Of a DNA stretch of 44,957 nt, positions 33,683-42,511 are shown one piece after another. The notes beneath the pieces are model-generated. The model was not told the DNA's origin. It searched no databases and saw only the letters and a list, made by a program, of their open reading frames with translations. Position 1 is the stretch's first letter. Each line of letters opens with the position of its first letter. Both the position numbers and the translations under genes were made by a program. This stretch comes from Alphaproteobacteria bacterium (GTDB lineage Bacteria > Pseudomonadota > Alphaproteobacteria > Rhodospirillales > Magnetovibrionaceae). The DNA lies in contig JADGBG010000004.1 in NCBI GenBank assembly GCA_015231605.1, positions 1-44,957 of the forward strand. The letters are read 5' to 3'.

Positions 33683-33710
33683 ACTCTAACATTTGAACGT
33701 GGTGTGTCAA
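33683..33710 (-). promoter_or_regulatory. Candidate promoter of the minus-strand radical SAM operon
   Basis: On the minus strand TTGACA (33705-33710) and TAGAGT (33683-33688) are 16 bases apart. The leader would be about 70 bases to the start at 33608. The -35 overlaps the alternative GTG at 33704 of the divergent adenylation gene, which argues for that gene starting at 33737 instead. Confidence 0.4.
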
Positions 33711-33736
33711 AATCTAACTTTCCAGGATTTTCTTCG

Positions 33737-35329
33737 ATGGATAACGGTTTTCCCGAGCGCCCGGGACGGGTATCATCGCACTGTCGGCCCGTTGGTGCCG
33801 GAACTGGACATGGGGCGCCCAGAACAGGCGCGGGATACGGAGGAGAACTGCCGTTGGATGTCTTGAACAGAATGTTGGCGGTCGCGCACGACCATCCGAG
33901 CGCCCCGGCGGTATGGGGGGAAGACCAAGCCGTCAGCTATGCCGAACTGGCGACCCGCGTTCGGCGGATCGCCGCCGCCCTGGACGTCTGCTCCCATCCC
34001 AAGGTTCTCGTCTATCTGCCCCAGGGGGCGGAGGCTTACGCCGCCATGTTCGCCACCCTCATGGCCGGTGGATACTACGCCCCGGTGAACTTGTCGGCGC
34101 CGCCCGCTCGGCAACGCAGCGTCATTGACCAGTTCGCGCCCGATGTCGTGGTCACCAACGCCGCCGCCCTGGACAAAGGCGGATTGGATGCGCGGTCGTT
34201 CGCCGGCGCGGCCATGGTGGACACGCGGCGTTTGCCGCCGGGTGGCATGGACGAGGCCAAGGCATCGCACGATCTGGCCTATGTCATCTTCACGTCCGGC
34301 TCCACCGGCGAGCCCAAGGGCGTCATGGTCGGGCGCGATGGATTGTCCCGCTACACGGACTGGGCCATCGCGGCCATGGGCGTGACGCGCGGGGACAAGT
34401 GGTCCCAATACCCGCCGATATCTTTCGATCTCAGTGTTCTGGACATATACGGCGCCTTGTGCGCGGGCGCCGCGCTCTATCCGTTCACCAGCGAAACGGA
34501 CCGCATGATGCCGGCCCGCGCGATCCGCAGGCACGGCCTCACCATCTGGAATTCCGTTCCCAGCGTTGTCGGCATGATGATGCAGGCGCGCCAGGTGACG
34601 CCGGAGAACCTGGCCTCGTTGCGGTTGGCGACGTTCTGCGGTGAGCCGTTGTCGCCACAGCACCTGGACGCCCTGTTCGCGGCCAAGCCGGATCTTGTCG
34701 TCCACAACACCTACGGTCCCACCGAAGCGACGGTATCGTTCACGCTGATCAAGCTGGACGCGGAGGATTATCGCGATCATTGCCGCGCCACCGTGGCCCT
34801 GGGAGATGCAATCCCTGGAATGGGGCTGCATCTGATCGGCGGCGCAACCGGAGACGAGGGGGAAATCGCCATCACCGGCCCCCAGCTGGCGCGCGGATAT
34901 TGGCGAAAACCGCAGTTGACCAGCCAGGCGTTTCGTCCGTTGGCGATCGACGGGGGCGAAACCCCTGCCTATTTCACGGGCGACTGGGCCGAACGGCGGG
35001 GGGATGACGTCTACTTTGTTTCCCGCATGGACAACCAAGTGAAGGTTCACGGCTACAGGGTGGAACTGGAAGACGTCAACGCCGCCGTCCGCGCCGCCAC
35101 GGGGCGCGCCGTCTGTTCCGTCGTCGCCAAGGGCGACATTCATTGTTTTCTGGAAGCCGCCGCCACGGATATAATCGACGAGGCCGAATTGGTCGCGCGT
35201 TTGCGCGGGGCTCTGGAAACGTACGCGATCCCGAAATTTTTCCATCAAATGGATAGCTTGCCCCGCAACGCCAATGATAAGATCGACATGAAGGCCTTGC
35301 TCGAACGTGTCCAGAAGGACGCGCCATAG
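33737..35329 (+). CDS. Amino-acid-type adenylation domain protein (stand-alone NRPS/DltA-like)
   Basis: The 530-residue protein is a single AMP-forming adenylation domain with its usual motifs in order: AYVIFTSGSTGEPKGVMV (A3), SFDLSVLDIYGALCAG (A4, with the Asp that contacts the alpha-amino group in amino-acid-activating domains), NTYGPTEATVSF (A5), YFTGDWAERRGDDVYFVSR (A7), QVKVHGYRVELED (A8) and PRNANDKIDMKAL (A10, catalytic Lys). There is no condensation or carrier domain in the chain; the carrier protein is the next gene. It therefore probably loads an amino acid onto that carrier, as DltA loads D-alanine on DltC. The ATG at 33737 has AGGA in front. The substrate cannot be read reliably. 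Confidence 0.88.
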   Translation: MDNGFPERPGRVSSHCRPVGAGTGHGAPRTGAGYGGELPLDVLNRMLAVAHDHPSAPAVWGEDQAVSYAELATRVRRIAAALDVCSHPKVLVYLPQGAEAYAAMFATLMAGGYYAPVNLSAPPARQRSVIDQFAPDVVVTNAAALDKGGLDARSFAGAAMVDTRRLPPGGMDEAKASHDLAYVIFTSGSTGEPKGVMVGRDGLSRYTDWAIAAMGVTRGDKWSQYPPISFDLSVLDIYGALCAGAALYPFTSETDRMMPARAIRRHGLTIWNSVPSVVGMMMQARQVTPENLASLRLATFCGEPLSPQHLDALFAAKPDLVVHNTYGPTEATVSFTLIKLDAEDYRDHCRATVALGDAIPGMGLHLIGGATGDEGEIAITGPQLARGYWRKPQLTSQAFRPLAIDGGETPAYFTGDWAERRGDDVYFVSRMDNQVKVHGYRVELEDVNAAVRAATGRAVCSVVAKGDIHCFLEAAATDIIDEAELVARLRGALETYAIPKFFHQMDSLPRNANDKIDMKALLERVQKDAP

Positions 35330-35347
35330 AACCAGAAGGAGGTTCAC

Positions 35348-35587
35348 ATGCTCAAATCCCCATATGAGTTGGTCGCAGAGGCATTGGGATGCCGTCCCGA
35401 AACCCTTCGCCCTGACAGTGGCTTGAACAACCATCCCATGTGGGACAGCTTCGGCCAGCTCAATGTCATGATGGCGCTTGAGGAAAATTACGGCGTCCCG
35501 GTCGATGACGACAGCATCCGCGCGCACCAGGGCATGGCCGGTATTCTCAAGACGTATGAAACCCTGACCTCCGACGCGGGACGATAG
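35348..35587 (+). CDS. Acyl/peptidyl carrier protein
   Basis: The 79-residue protein has the carrier-protein helical pattern, with the attachment site MWDSFGQLNVMMALEENYGV; Ser34 is the likely phosphopantetheine attachment residue. The usual Gly-x-DSL motif reads W-DSF here. The gene has an excellent AGAAGGAGG site, lies 18 bases after the adenylation gene and 4 bases before the DUF4910 gene. It is expected to carry the amino acid activated by the upstream enzyme. Confidence 0.85.
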   Translation: MLKSPYELVAEALGCRPETLRPDSGLNNHPMWDSFGQLNVMMALEENYGVPVDDDSIRAHQGMAGILKTYETLTSDAGR

Positions 35588-35591
35588 TTCG

Positions 35592-36872
35592 ATGCCCGGG
35601 CGTCTTGGCGAGGAAATGTACGGTTGGGCGGTGGACCTGTTCCCGCTGAACCGGAGCATCACGGGTCCGGGCCTGCGCGAAACGCTGCGTTATCTGCAAC
35701 GCATCGTCCCCGAACTGATGCTCCATGAGGTGCCGTCGGGAACCCGGGTGTTCGATTGGACGGTGCCCGACGAATGGCGTGTCAATCACGCGCGTTTGAT
35801 CGGTCCGGACGGTGAAGTCGTCGTGGACTTCGCCGACAACAACCTGCATCTGTGGGGCTATTCCGTGCCGACGCAATGCCGGGTGTCCCTGGACGAATTG
35901 CAGCCCCATCTCCATTCCCTGGATTACAACTCCGACGCGGTTCCCTATCGGACTTCGTATTTCGCGCCCAAGTGGGGGTTTTGCCTGTCGCACGACCACA
36001 GGCTCTCCCTGAAGCCCGGCGAGTACACCGTGGATATCGACACCGTTTTGGAGCCGGGCTCCATGACTTATGGCGAACTGATCTTGCCGGGGGACAGCGA
36101 GCAGGAAATTTTGCTGTCGAGCTATTGCTGCCATCCCTCCATGGCCAACAATGAATTGTCCGGCCCCATCGTCACCGTCGCCCTGGCTAGGTGGCTACAG
36201 AGCCTGGACAGGCGCCGCTACACCTATCGCATCGTTTTGGCGCCGGAAACCATCGGCTCGCTCGCTTATCTGTCGCGCAACCTGGACGCCATGAAGCGAA
36301 ACACGGTCGGCGGCTATGTTCTCAGCTGTATCGGGGACGACCGGTCGTACTCCTATCTGCCGACGCGATGGGGCAATACGCCGGTGGATCGCGTCGCCCG
36401 GCATATCCTCGACACCACCGTCGGGACCTACAACGTTCGCCCGTTCCGCAACAGGGGCAGCGACGAACGTCAATACAACAGCCCGGGCGTGAACATCCCC
36501 GTCGCCGTTCTGAGCCGCAGCATCTTCGGGATGTATCCCGAATACCACACATCCAAGGACAACCTCGACCTGATCAGCCCCGCCGGGCTTCAGGGCGGGT
36601 ACGACCTCGTGCGCAACGTCGTTCTCGCCTGGGAAAACAACGCCATGTATCGGCGCGACATGCCGGGAGAACCCTTTCTGTCCAAGTACGGCCTGTATGA
36701 AGAGGTTTCCTACCTGAGGAACGACATGTTCTTCTTCATTCGGGACGTGGCGGCGTTCGCCGACGGCGAACACGACCTCATCGCGCTTGCCGAAATGAAC
36801 AACCTCAGCATCGTCGAGTGCATCGACGTCATCGACAAAATGCTGGCGTGCAAATTGATTGCGAGGGTCTGA
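35592..36872 (+). CDS. DUF4910 aminopeptidase-like protein
   Basis: The 426-residue protein matches the DUF4910/DUF2172 family, an M28-peptidase-like fold found in polysaccharide and flagellin-modification clusters. SLKPGEYTVDIDTVLEPGSM is followed by the metal-site-type segment SSYCCHPSMANNELSGP, LAPETIGSLAYLSRN and GSDERQYNSPGVNIPVAV. IFGMYPEYHTSKDNLDLI carries the conserved His and Asp, and a winged-helix-like tail follows. The length is typical. The activity of the family is not settled; removal of an acyl or aminoacyl group from a sugar or from the carrier-linked product is possible. Its stop overlaps the next ATG (TGATG). Confidence 0.85.
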   Translation: MPGRLGEEMYGWAVDLFPLNRSITGPGLRETLRYLQRIVPELMLHEVPSGTRVFDWTVPDEWRVNHARLIGPDGEVVVDFADNNLHLWGYSVPTQCRVSLDELQPHLHSLDYNSDAVPYRTSYFAPKWGFCLSHDHRLSLKPGEYTVDIDTVLEPGSMTYGELILPGDSEQEILLSSYCCHPSMANNELSGPIVTVALARWLQSLDRRRYTYRIVLAPETIGSLAYLSRNLDAMKRNTVGGYVLSCIGDDRSYSYLPTRWGNTPVDRVARHILDTTVGTYNVRPFRNRGSDERQYNSPGVNIPVAVLSRSIFGMYPEYHTSKDNLDLISPAGLQGGYDLVRNVVLAWENNAMYRRDMPGEPFLSKYGLYEEVSYLRNDMFFFIRDVAAFADGEHDLIALAEMNNLSIVECIDVIDKMLACKLIARV

Positions 36873-37672
36873 TGCCCATACCCAAGACCAGCGACGCGGA
36901 GCTCATCGACTACCTGCGCAGCCTCGGGCTGTGCGAAGGCCATCACGTTCTCGTCCATAGTCGCTTGCTTTCCCTGGGGGTGTTGGAGCGCGGCGTGGCA
37001 AGTGTGTTTGACGCGCTGGTGGCCGCCGTTGGGGATACGGGCACCGTGTGCGTTCCGGCATTCAACCTCTATATGCCGGAAGGGTTCGTGTTCGATCCCG
37101 CGTCCACCCCGCCCCAGGGCATGGGCAGCCTGACCAATTTCGTATGGGACAGGGGGGGCTGGACGCGCAGCGCCTGTCCCATCAACAGCCATTTGTGCAT
37201 CGGCGCCAAGGCGCACCTGATGAACGACGTTTCCGGAACCGTCTCACTGGGCGAAGGGTGCGATTTTCAGCAATTCCTGGACCACGGCTTTCATCTCTTG
37301 ATGCTGGGCCTCACTTACAACGAAGGCGCCAGTTACATGCATTACGTGGAATATTGCGCCCGGTCGCCGTACCGGACGACATTGCAATTGCCCCGTAAAC
37401 GCCGTGATGCCGACGGCGTCGTGCGCGATATTTGGGTGGACTATTACGGACGCCCTTCGGCGGACATGGACGACAACAACCGCCGCCGCGCGTACCTCGA
37501 AAACTATAACGCGGTGGAAAAAGTCCTGACGGATCGGAAGCTGTTGACGCGGCGGGACTGCGCCTTCGGCTACAGCACGTACGCCGCCATCCGCACGGTC
37601 CATGACACCGCGATGGAAATGCTGCGCGAAGACCCCTACGCCATGGTCCTGGAAAACCGGGAGGAGCCATGA
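36872..37672 (+). CDS. AAC(3)-family acyltransferase
   Basis: The 266-residue protein has the aminoglycoside N(3)-acetyltransferase fold signature: HHVLVHSRLLSLGVLERG, TVCVPAFNLYMPEG, then WTRSACPINSHLCIGAKAH and LLMLGLTYNEGASYMHYVEY, whose His and Glu lie where the catalytic pair is expected. Relatives in glycan clusters acylate amino sugars and are not drug-resistance enzymes; the operon context favours that here. Given the carrier protein upstream, the acyl donor could be an aminoacyl-carrier instead of acetyl-CoA. Start and stop overlap both neighbours. Confidence 0.85.
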   Translation: MPIPKTSDAELIDYLRSLGLCEGHHVLVHSRLLSLGVLERGVASVFDALVAAVGDTGTVCVPAFNLYMPEGFVFDPASTPPQGMGSLTNFVWDRGGWTRSACPINSHLCIGAKAHLMNDVSGTVSLGEGCDFQQFLDHGFHLLMLGLTYNEGASYMHYVEYCARSPYRTTLQLPRKRRDADGVVRDIWVDYYGRPSADMDDNNRRRAYLENYNAVEKVLTDRKLLTRRDCAFGYSTYAAIRTVHDTAMEMLREDPYAMVLENREEP

Positions 37673-38928
37673 CCCCGACCGCACCCGACGCCCGCGCCGA
37701 CGGCGACCTCTATGAAACGCCGCCGTGTCCGTTTTGCGGCGCGGAACGCCGGACCAGTCTCTACCGCTCCGTCAAGCGGGTGGGCGAGCCTTTGGGCGAG
37801 GTCCGGGTGAGCGTCTCCCAATGCGACGATTGCGGTTTCGTTTACAACGCGCCGCGCGTGCGCGAAGACGTCCTGGAAAGCTATTACGCCACCAGTCCGC
37901 TGGCTTCGGGGCAGGTGTTCCGTGACGAAAGCGCACAAGGCTACTATCCCCAACTGAACGCCCGGCGGGCCCGGCATCTCGCAGGGGTGTTGCGTTCGCA
38001 CCCGCGCGGACGGCTGCTTGATGTCGGATGCGGCGTCGGCGGATTTCTCGACGCGATGAAGGCCGAATTGCCCGGCGGCTGGGAGCTGTACGGCCTGGAG
38101 CCTTCGCGCAACGCCCATCGTCAATCCACGGACAAGGGATACGCGGTCGCGAACGCCCTGCTGGGCTCGGACGGGATGCCCGCCGGTTCGTTCGACGCGA
38201 TTTCCATGATCAGCGTCCTGGAGCACACGACCGATCCCATGGCGGCGCTGGAGCGGATCCGGGAACTGCTCGCCCCCCATGGCGTCGTGTTCGTCGAGGT
38301 CCCCAATGTGTTGTGGCCGGAATTGTCCCTGTCGGGCTTCTTTTCGTTGGAGCACATCCAGCATTTCTCGCCCCATGCCCTGACCAGGGCGTTCCGTTCT
38401 TGCGGTTGGGACCAGGTCCTCAACGATCCCGGCGATCACGGCCATGCCTTGCGCCTGCTGGGCAGCGCCGACTTGACCGGGTGGGGCTGTCGGGAGCGTT
38501 CCGAGTTCGGCGAGGACAGGGACCGCGCCGCCGCCGCCGTCTTGGCGTACGCGCGCCAGGAAAACGCGTTCGTCGACATGTTGAACCGACGGGTCCGCGA
38601 TGTGTTGTCGGACTGGAGCGAACGGGGACTGCGGGCGGCGGTGTACGGCGCGGGCTTTCACACCCTGGCCTTGTCGTCGCACGTCGACATTCAAGGCGCG
38701 TGCTCTTGGATACTCGATGGGGATCCCAAGAAACAGGGAACGGTGTTCATGGGTCTTCCCGTGCATGCGCCCGAAGAGATCCCCGGACTGGGCATACAAG
38801 GTGTCCTGGTTTCTTCGCAGCGTTTCCAGGAAGAGATCGTTCGCCGGATCCGTTCCATCGCCGGATCGGACGTCGAAATCGCGGTGTGCTACGATGACCC
38901 GCGGAACACGTTTCTCGCCGGCCCTTGA
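37669..38928 (+). CDS. Sugar C-methyltransferase-like protein (zinc-binding, class I)
   Basis: The 419-residue protein is three-part. An N-terminal Zn-binding Cys4 segment (CPFCGAERR, then QCDDCGFVYNAP) comes first. A class I methyltransferase core with RLLDVGCGVGGFLDAMK, FDAISMISVLEHTTDPMAAL and GVVFVEVPNVLWPEL follows. A C-terminal Rossmann-like domain has AAVYGAGFHTLALSS and IQGACSWILDGDPKKQG. This order is that of NDP-hexose C-methyltransferases such as the TylC3/NovU group. It may therefore methylate a keto-sugar carbon, but no substrate is visible. The gene overlaps the AAC(3) gene (ATGA), with GGGAGGAG in front, and precedes the ATP-grasp genes. Confidence 0.85.
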   Translation: MTPTAPDARADGDLYETPPCPFCGAERRTSLYRSVKRVGEPLGEVRVSVSQCDDCGFVYNAPRVREDVLESYYATSPLASGQVFRDESAQGYYPQLNARRARHLAGVLRSHPRGRLLDVGCGVGGFLDAMKAELPGGWELYGLEPSRNAHRQSTDKGYAVANALLGSDGMPAGSFDAISMISVLEHTTDPMAALERIRELLAPHGVVFVEVPNVLWPELSLSGFFSLEHIQHFSPHALTRAFRSCGWDQVLNDPGDHGHALRLLGSADLTGWGCRERSEFGEDRDRAAAAVLAYARQENAFVDMLNRRVRDVLSDWSERGLRAAVYGAGFHTLALSSHVDIQGACSWILDGDPKKQGTVFMGLPVHAPEEIPGLGIQGVLVSSQRFQEEIVRRIRSIAGSDVEIAVCYDDPRNTFLAGP

Positions 38929-38954
38929 TGCGGAATGTTCAACGAGGCTTGAAA

Positions 38955-40187
38955 ATGAAAATATCGAAACCGGTCGTGGTGATCCTCGGGGCAAGCCTTG
39001 ATCAGGCTTACATGCTGCGGACGGCGCGCTCCATGGGCTTTCACGTGCTGGCCATGGACATGAATCCGAAGGCGGCCTGCCGGGATCTCGCCGACGACTT
39101 CGCGCCGATCAGCACCAAGGACATCGCGGCCATAACGGCCCATTTGGACGCGTTGATCGCGGATGGCGTCCGGATCGCGGGCGTCACCACCATGGGCAGC
39201 GACATTCCCGACGTGGTCGCCTCCGTGTCCGCCCATCTGGGCACGCCGTCCATTTCCCCGACCAGCGCGGCCATCGCCACCGACAAGGTGCGCATGAAGG
39301 CGTGTTTCGCGGAACATGGCATACCCATACCGTGGTATCGGGAAATCGGATCCCTCGACGAGCTTCGGGACATCATCGCCGAACGCGGGCCGGATCTGGT
39401 CATCAAGCCCAATGACCGGTCGGGGTCGCGCGGGGTGTTTTTGCTGAACGCGTCCTGCGATTTCGCGGACCTGTTCGCCAAATCTCTGGAGTTCTCGTTC
39501 AGCAAAAGAATCCTGGTCGAAGAATTCCTGCCCGGCCCGCAAATCAGCACGGAAACCGTGATGGTCGGTGGCGTGGGGCACACCCCCGGTTTCGCCGACC
39601 GCAACTACGACGGCATGGAACGGTTCCATCCGCAAATCATGGAGAATGGCGGTTGGGCTCCGTCCGTTCTGGGAGACGAAGACCGGCGCGCCATCGAGGA
39701 TCTGGTGGTGCGCAGTTCGTTGGCCATGGGCGTCACGGACGGGATCACCAAGGGCGATGTGGTGCTGACCCCGGACGGGCCCAAAATGATCGAAATGGCG
39801 GCGCGCCTTTCCGGCGGCGATTTTTGCGCCGCCCTGGTGCCCTTGGGCAGTGGCGTCAACTATGTGCGGACAGCCATCGAACTGGCGACGGGCCGCGCGC
39901 CGGACCTGTCGGCGTTGCACCCCAAATGGAACCAGGCCGTCGCCAACCGCTATTTCTTCCCGCCGCCGGGGCGGCTCGTCCGGATCGACGGCGTGGACGA
40001 GGTTCGATCTTGGGACTGGGTGGACAAACTGGAATTCTGGTACGGCGTGGGGGACGTCATTCCCCCCGCGCTGAGTCACGCCCACCGCTTCGGAGTCTTT
40101 GTCGCCACCGCCCCGGACCGCGCGCAACTGGAAGAGCGCGTCGCCAGGGTCTACGAAACCATTTCCATCGTCATTGATCAGGACTAG
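38955..40187 (+). CDS. ATP-grasp ligase 1
   Basis: The 410-residue protein has a pre-ATP-grasp Rossmann segment (VVVILGASLDQAYMLRTARS), then the ATP-binding DLVIKPNDRSGSRGVFLLN, ILVEEFLPGPQISTETVMV and the metal-site segment KMIEMAARLSGGDF. This is the carboxylate-amine ligase plan, in which an acyl phosphate is attacked by an amine. GAGG stands seven bases before the ATG at 38955. The gene is first of three consecutive ATP-grasp genes with different sequences. The likely role is to form an amide or peptide bond to a sugar or amino-acid intermediate. Confidence 0.85.
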   Translation: MKISKPVVVILGASLDQAYMLRTARSMGFHVLAMDMNPKAACRDLADDFAPISTKDIAAITAHLDALIADGVRIAGVTTMGSDIPDVVASVSAHLGTPSISPTSAAIATDKVRMKACFAEHGIPIPWYREIGSLDELRDIIAERGPDLVIKPNDRSGSRGVFLLNASCDFADLFAKSLEFSFSKRILVEEFLPGPQISTETVMVGGVGHTPGFADRNYDGMERFHPQIMENGGWAPSVLGDEDRRAIEDLVVRSSLAMGVTDGITKGDVVLTPDGPKMIEMAARLSGGDFCAALVPLGSGVNYVRTAIELATGRAPDLSALHPKWNQAVANRYFFPPPGRLVRIDGVDEVRSWDWVDKLEFWYGVGDVIPPALSHAHRFGVFVATAPDRAQLEERVARVYETISIVIDQD

Positions 40188-40194
40188 GCAGGGC

Positions 40195-41301
40195 ATGACG
40201 GGGCAGACGGTCATTTCCATCGGTGCCGGAGCGGGACAAGCCCCCTTGATCCGGGCGGCCAGGAACGCCGGGTTCCAGGTGGTCGGCATCGATCGGGACG
40301 ACGCGCCCGCAGCCAGGGCATGGCTCGCCCGGCACATCCGGCACAGCACCCATGACGCGGACGGCGCCGTTCTGGCGGCGCAGGTGGCGTGTGGGGACGG
40401 CATTTCCGTGCGCGCGGTTTTGGCGCGCGCCTCGGGACCGGCGGTGGTGACGGCGGCGCGCGTCGCGGAGGTCATGGGTGTCCACGGCGTTTCCATGGCG
40501 TTCGCCCGGGCGTCGCTGTCCAAGTCGGTCCTGCGCGAACAGGCGGCGGCCCTGGGGATCGCCGTTCCGGTCGGCGTCGTCGTGGCCAGGCCGACGCCGC
40601 CGAACCTGCCGCGACCCTGGGTGGTGAAGCCGGACCAACCCGTGGTGGGCAAGAAAAACGTCCGTCTGGTGCGGGATGCGGACGCCTTCCCCCCGGCCTT
40701 CGAGGCGGCGCGCGGGGAATCGGTGAACGGTCTGGTCGAAGTGGAAACCTATATCGATGGCGTTGATGTGGGGTATGGCGCGTTGATGCGGGATGGGTGC
40801 GTGGTCCGAGATCTGCTCTATGACGAATATACGCTGTTTCACGACGGCCGGGCGGCCGGGTTGGGTGTTGGCGCGCCTTCCCGCTTGGCGGGTGGGGAAC
40901 TGGAAAACCGGGCGCGCGCCGCCGCGCAAACCCTGTTCGGAGCCTGGGGGATGGCAAACGGTTTTGCCTTTCTGACCTTTCGCGTGGATCGGACGGGCGG
41001 GCTGCATGTATACGAGGCCAACCCCGGCCTTTGCGGGGATCAAATCGCGGACCGGCTTTTGCCCTGCGTTTGGCCCGGCTTCGACCCCTTCGCGGCCGAG
41101 GTGGCGGCGTTGACGGGACGAGAGCTGGCGCCATCACCCGTTTCGGTTCCAGCTTTCTGCGCGGTCCTGACGGGACGGGACCAACCCGTTCGCGATGTGG
41201 CGGAGCTTGGCCGCGCGCTCGCGTCCATGGACGGCGGCGCGGCATGGCTGGCGACCATGGAGGAGGTGTGCGGGGGCGTAGGCGAGGGACCCGCCCCATG
41301 A
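40195..41301 (+). CDS. ATP-grasp ligase 2, divergent
   Basis: The 368-residue protein starts with a GAGAGQAPLIRAARNAGFQV nucleotide-fold element. It keeps the ATP-grasp order (PWVVKPDQPVVGKKNVRLV, then LVEVETYIDGVDVGYGALM and LHVYEANPGLCGDQIA, the last with the Glu and Asn of the metal site). The glycine-rich loop is unusual: VVGKKN in place of SGSRG. This is the most diverged of the three and may have a different nucleotide or acceptor. It lies 7 bases after ligase 1, and its stop overlaps the start of ligase 3. Confidence 0.75.
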   Translation: MTGQTVISIGAGAGQAPLIRAARNAGFQVVGIDRDDAPAARAWLARHIRHSTHDADGAVLAAQVACGDGISVRAVLARASGPAVVTAARVAEVMGVHGVSMAFARASLSKSVLREQAAALGIAVPVGVVVARPTPPNLPRPWVVKPDQPVVGKKNVRLVRDADAFPPAFEAARGESVNGLVEVETYIDGVDVGYGALMRDGCVVRDLLYDEYTLFHDGRAAGLGVGAPSRLAGGELENRARAAAQTLFGAWGMANGFAFLTFRVDRTGGLHVYEANPGLCGDQIADRLLPCVWPGFDPFAAEVAALTGRELAPSPVSVPAFCAVLTGRDQPVRDVAELGRALASMDGGAAWLATMEEVCGGVGEGPAP

Positions 41302-42500
41302 CCCGCACGCTCATCTATATCGGGGCCGGCGCCCTGCAACTTCCGGCGATTTCCTGGGCCAAGGAACAAGGCCTGAAGGTGATCGTGACGGACGTCAATC
41401 CCCACGCCCCGGGCATCGCCATAGCCGACGGCCATGAGGCCGTGGCCGGGGACGACGTGAACGCCATCACCGCTTTGGCGTGCGCCATCGCCGGAACCGG
41501 TGAATTGGCCGGATGCTATTGCGGCAGCGATTTCGGCCTGCCGTCCGTCGCCGCCGTTGGTCGGGTGTGCGGCGTGCCGGGGCCGTCGCCGGAAAGCGTG
41601 GCGCTGGCGTTGGACAAGAACGCGGCGCGGCGCGTTTTGGGCGCGCACGGGCTGCCCATCCCCCCGGGCGCTTCGGTCGACACACCCGCCGAACTGGACG
41701 CGTGGGCGCGGGCCGAGGGCTATCCAGTCATTGTCAAACCGGTCGACAGCAGCGGCAGCCGGGGCGTGCGAACCTTGGCCGGCCCCGCCGACGGGAACGC
41801 GGCCTTTGCCGAGGCCCGCCGCCATTCGTCCGGCGTGCTGGTGGAAAAGGTGGTGGTTGGCGAGCACATTGACGTCAATGGCCTGTTCGCGGATGGGGCG
41901 TTTCATCCGTGCGGCCAGTTGGTCCGGTATTTTTCCCCGCCGCCCCATAACTATCCCGTCTGGGGATGCGAGCCGAGCGGCCTGGACACCGAGACCGAGG
42001 CCCGCGTCTATGCCGTCGTGGAACGGGGCGCGCGGGCGCTCGGCATTGATGCCGGGCCGGTGAAGGCCGATGTCGTGGTCACGGCGGAGGGGCCGGTGAT
42101 CCTGGAAATCTCGCCGCGTTTTCACGGCGACGTCAGCACGTCGTTCGTGACGCCGCTGGCGACGGGGCGTGCGGCGCCCGCGGCGTGGTTCGCGCATCTA
42201 GCCGGAAAGCCTTTCGAGGATCTTTTGCCCAGCGACCGTCACGCGGCGTTCGCCGGATGGATGGGGGTGTTTCCGGATCGTCCCGGCGCGTTCGAAGACC
42301 TGGAAGGGATGGACGAGGCCCTGGCCGTTCCGGGAATCCGGAAAATTTCCGGCCTCAAAAAAAAGGGGTATCGGATCGACGCCGTATCCGACAATCTAGC
42401 CCTGCTCGGGTTTCTCTGGGGTGTAGGGGAAACGCGCGAAGACTTGCGGGAAACGCTTCAAAAAGCCCGCCGGACACTGCGGACGCGCATGGGGGCATGA
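41298..42500 (+). CDS. ATP-grasp ligase 3
   Basis: The 400-residue protein has LIYIGAGALQLPAISWAKEQ at the N-terminus, then YPVIVKPVDSSGSRGVRTL, VLVEKVVVGEHIDVNGLFA and VILEISPRFHGDVS, whose Glu fits the metal site; the usual Asn is Ser. It belongs with carbamoyl-phosphate-synthase-type ligases of small molecules. The first gene and this one share the SGSRGV loop and probably a recent ancestor; the second is further away. The next gene starts 12 bases after the stop. Confidence 0.85.
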   Translation: MTRTLIYIGAGALQLPAISWAKEQGLKVIVTDVNPHAPGIAIADGHEAVAGDDVNAITALACAIAGTGELAGCYCGSDFGLPSVAAVGRVCGVPGPSPESVALALDKNAARRVLGAHGLPIPPGASVDTPAELDAWARAEGYPVIVKPVDSSGSRGVRTLAGPADGNAAFAEARRHSSGVLVEKVVVGEHIDVNGLFADGAFHPCGQLVRYFSPPPHNYPVWGCEPSGLDTETEARVYAVVERGARALGIDAGPVKADVVVTAEGPVILEISPRFHGDVSTSFVTPLATGRAAPAAWFAHLAGKPFEDLLPSDRHAAFAGWMGVFPDRPGAFEDLEGMDEALAVPGIRKISGLKKKGYRIDAVSDNLALLGFLWGVGETREDLRETLQKARRTLRTRMGA

Positions 42501-42511
42501 AGGGATAAGAC

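Noticed and set aside
33773-35662. Minus-strand open frame of 629 codons opposite the adenylation gene
   Set aside because: The adenylation gene has all core motifs in order; the opposite frame shows none and crosses the carrier-protein gene.
36872-37672. Aminoglycoside resistance gene
   Set aside because: The AAC(3) fold is clear, but the gene is coupled inside a glycan-type operon, where such proteins acylate amino sugars; nothing indicates drug resistance.
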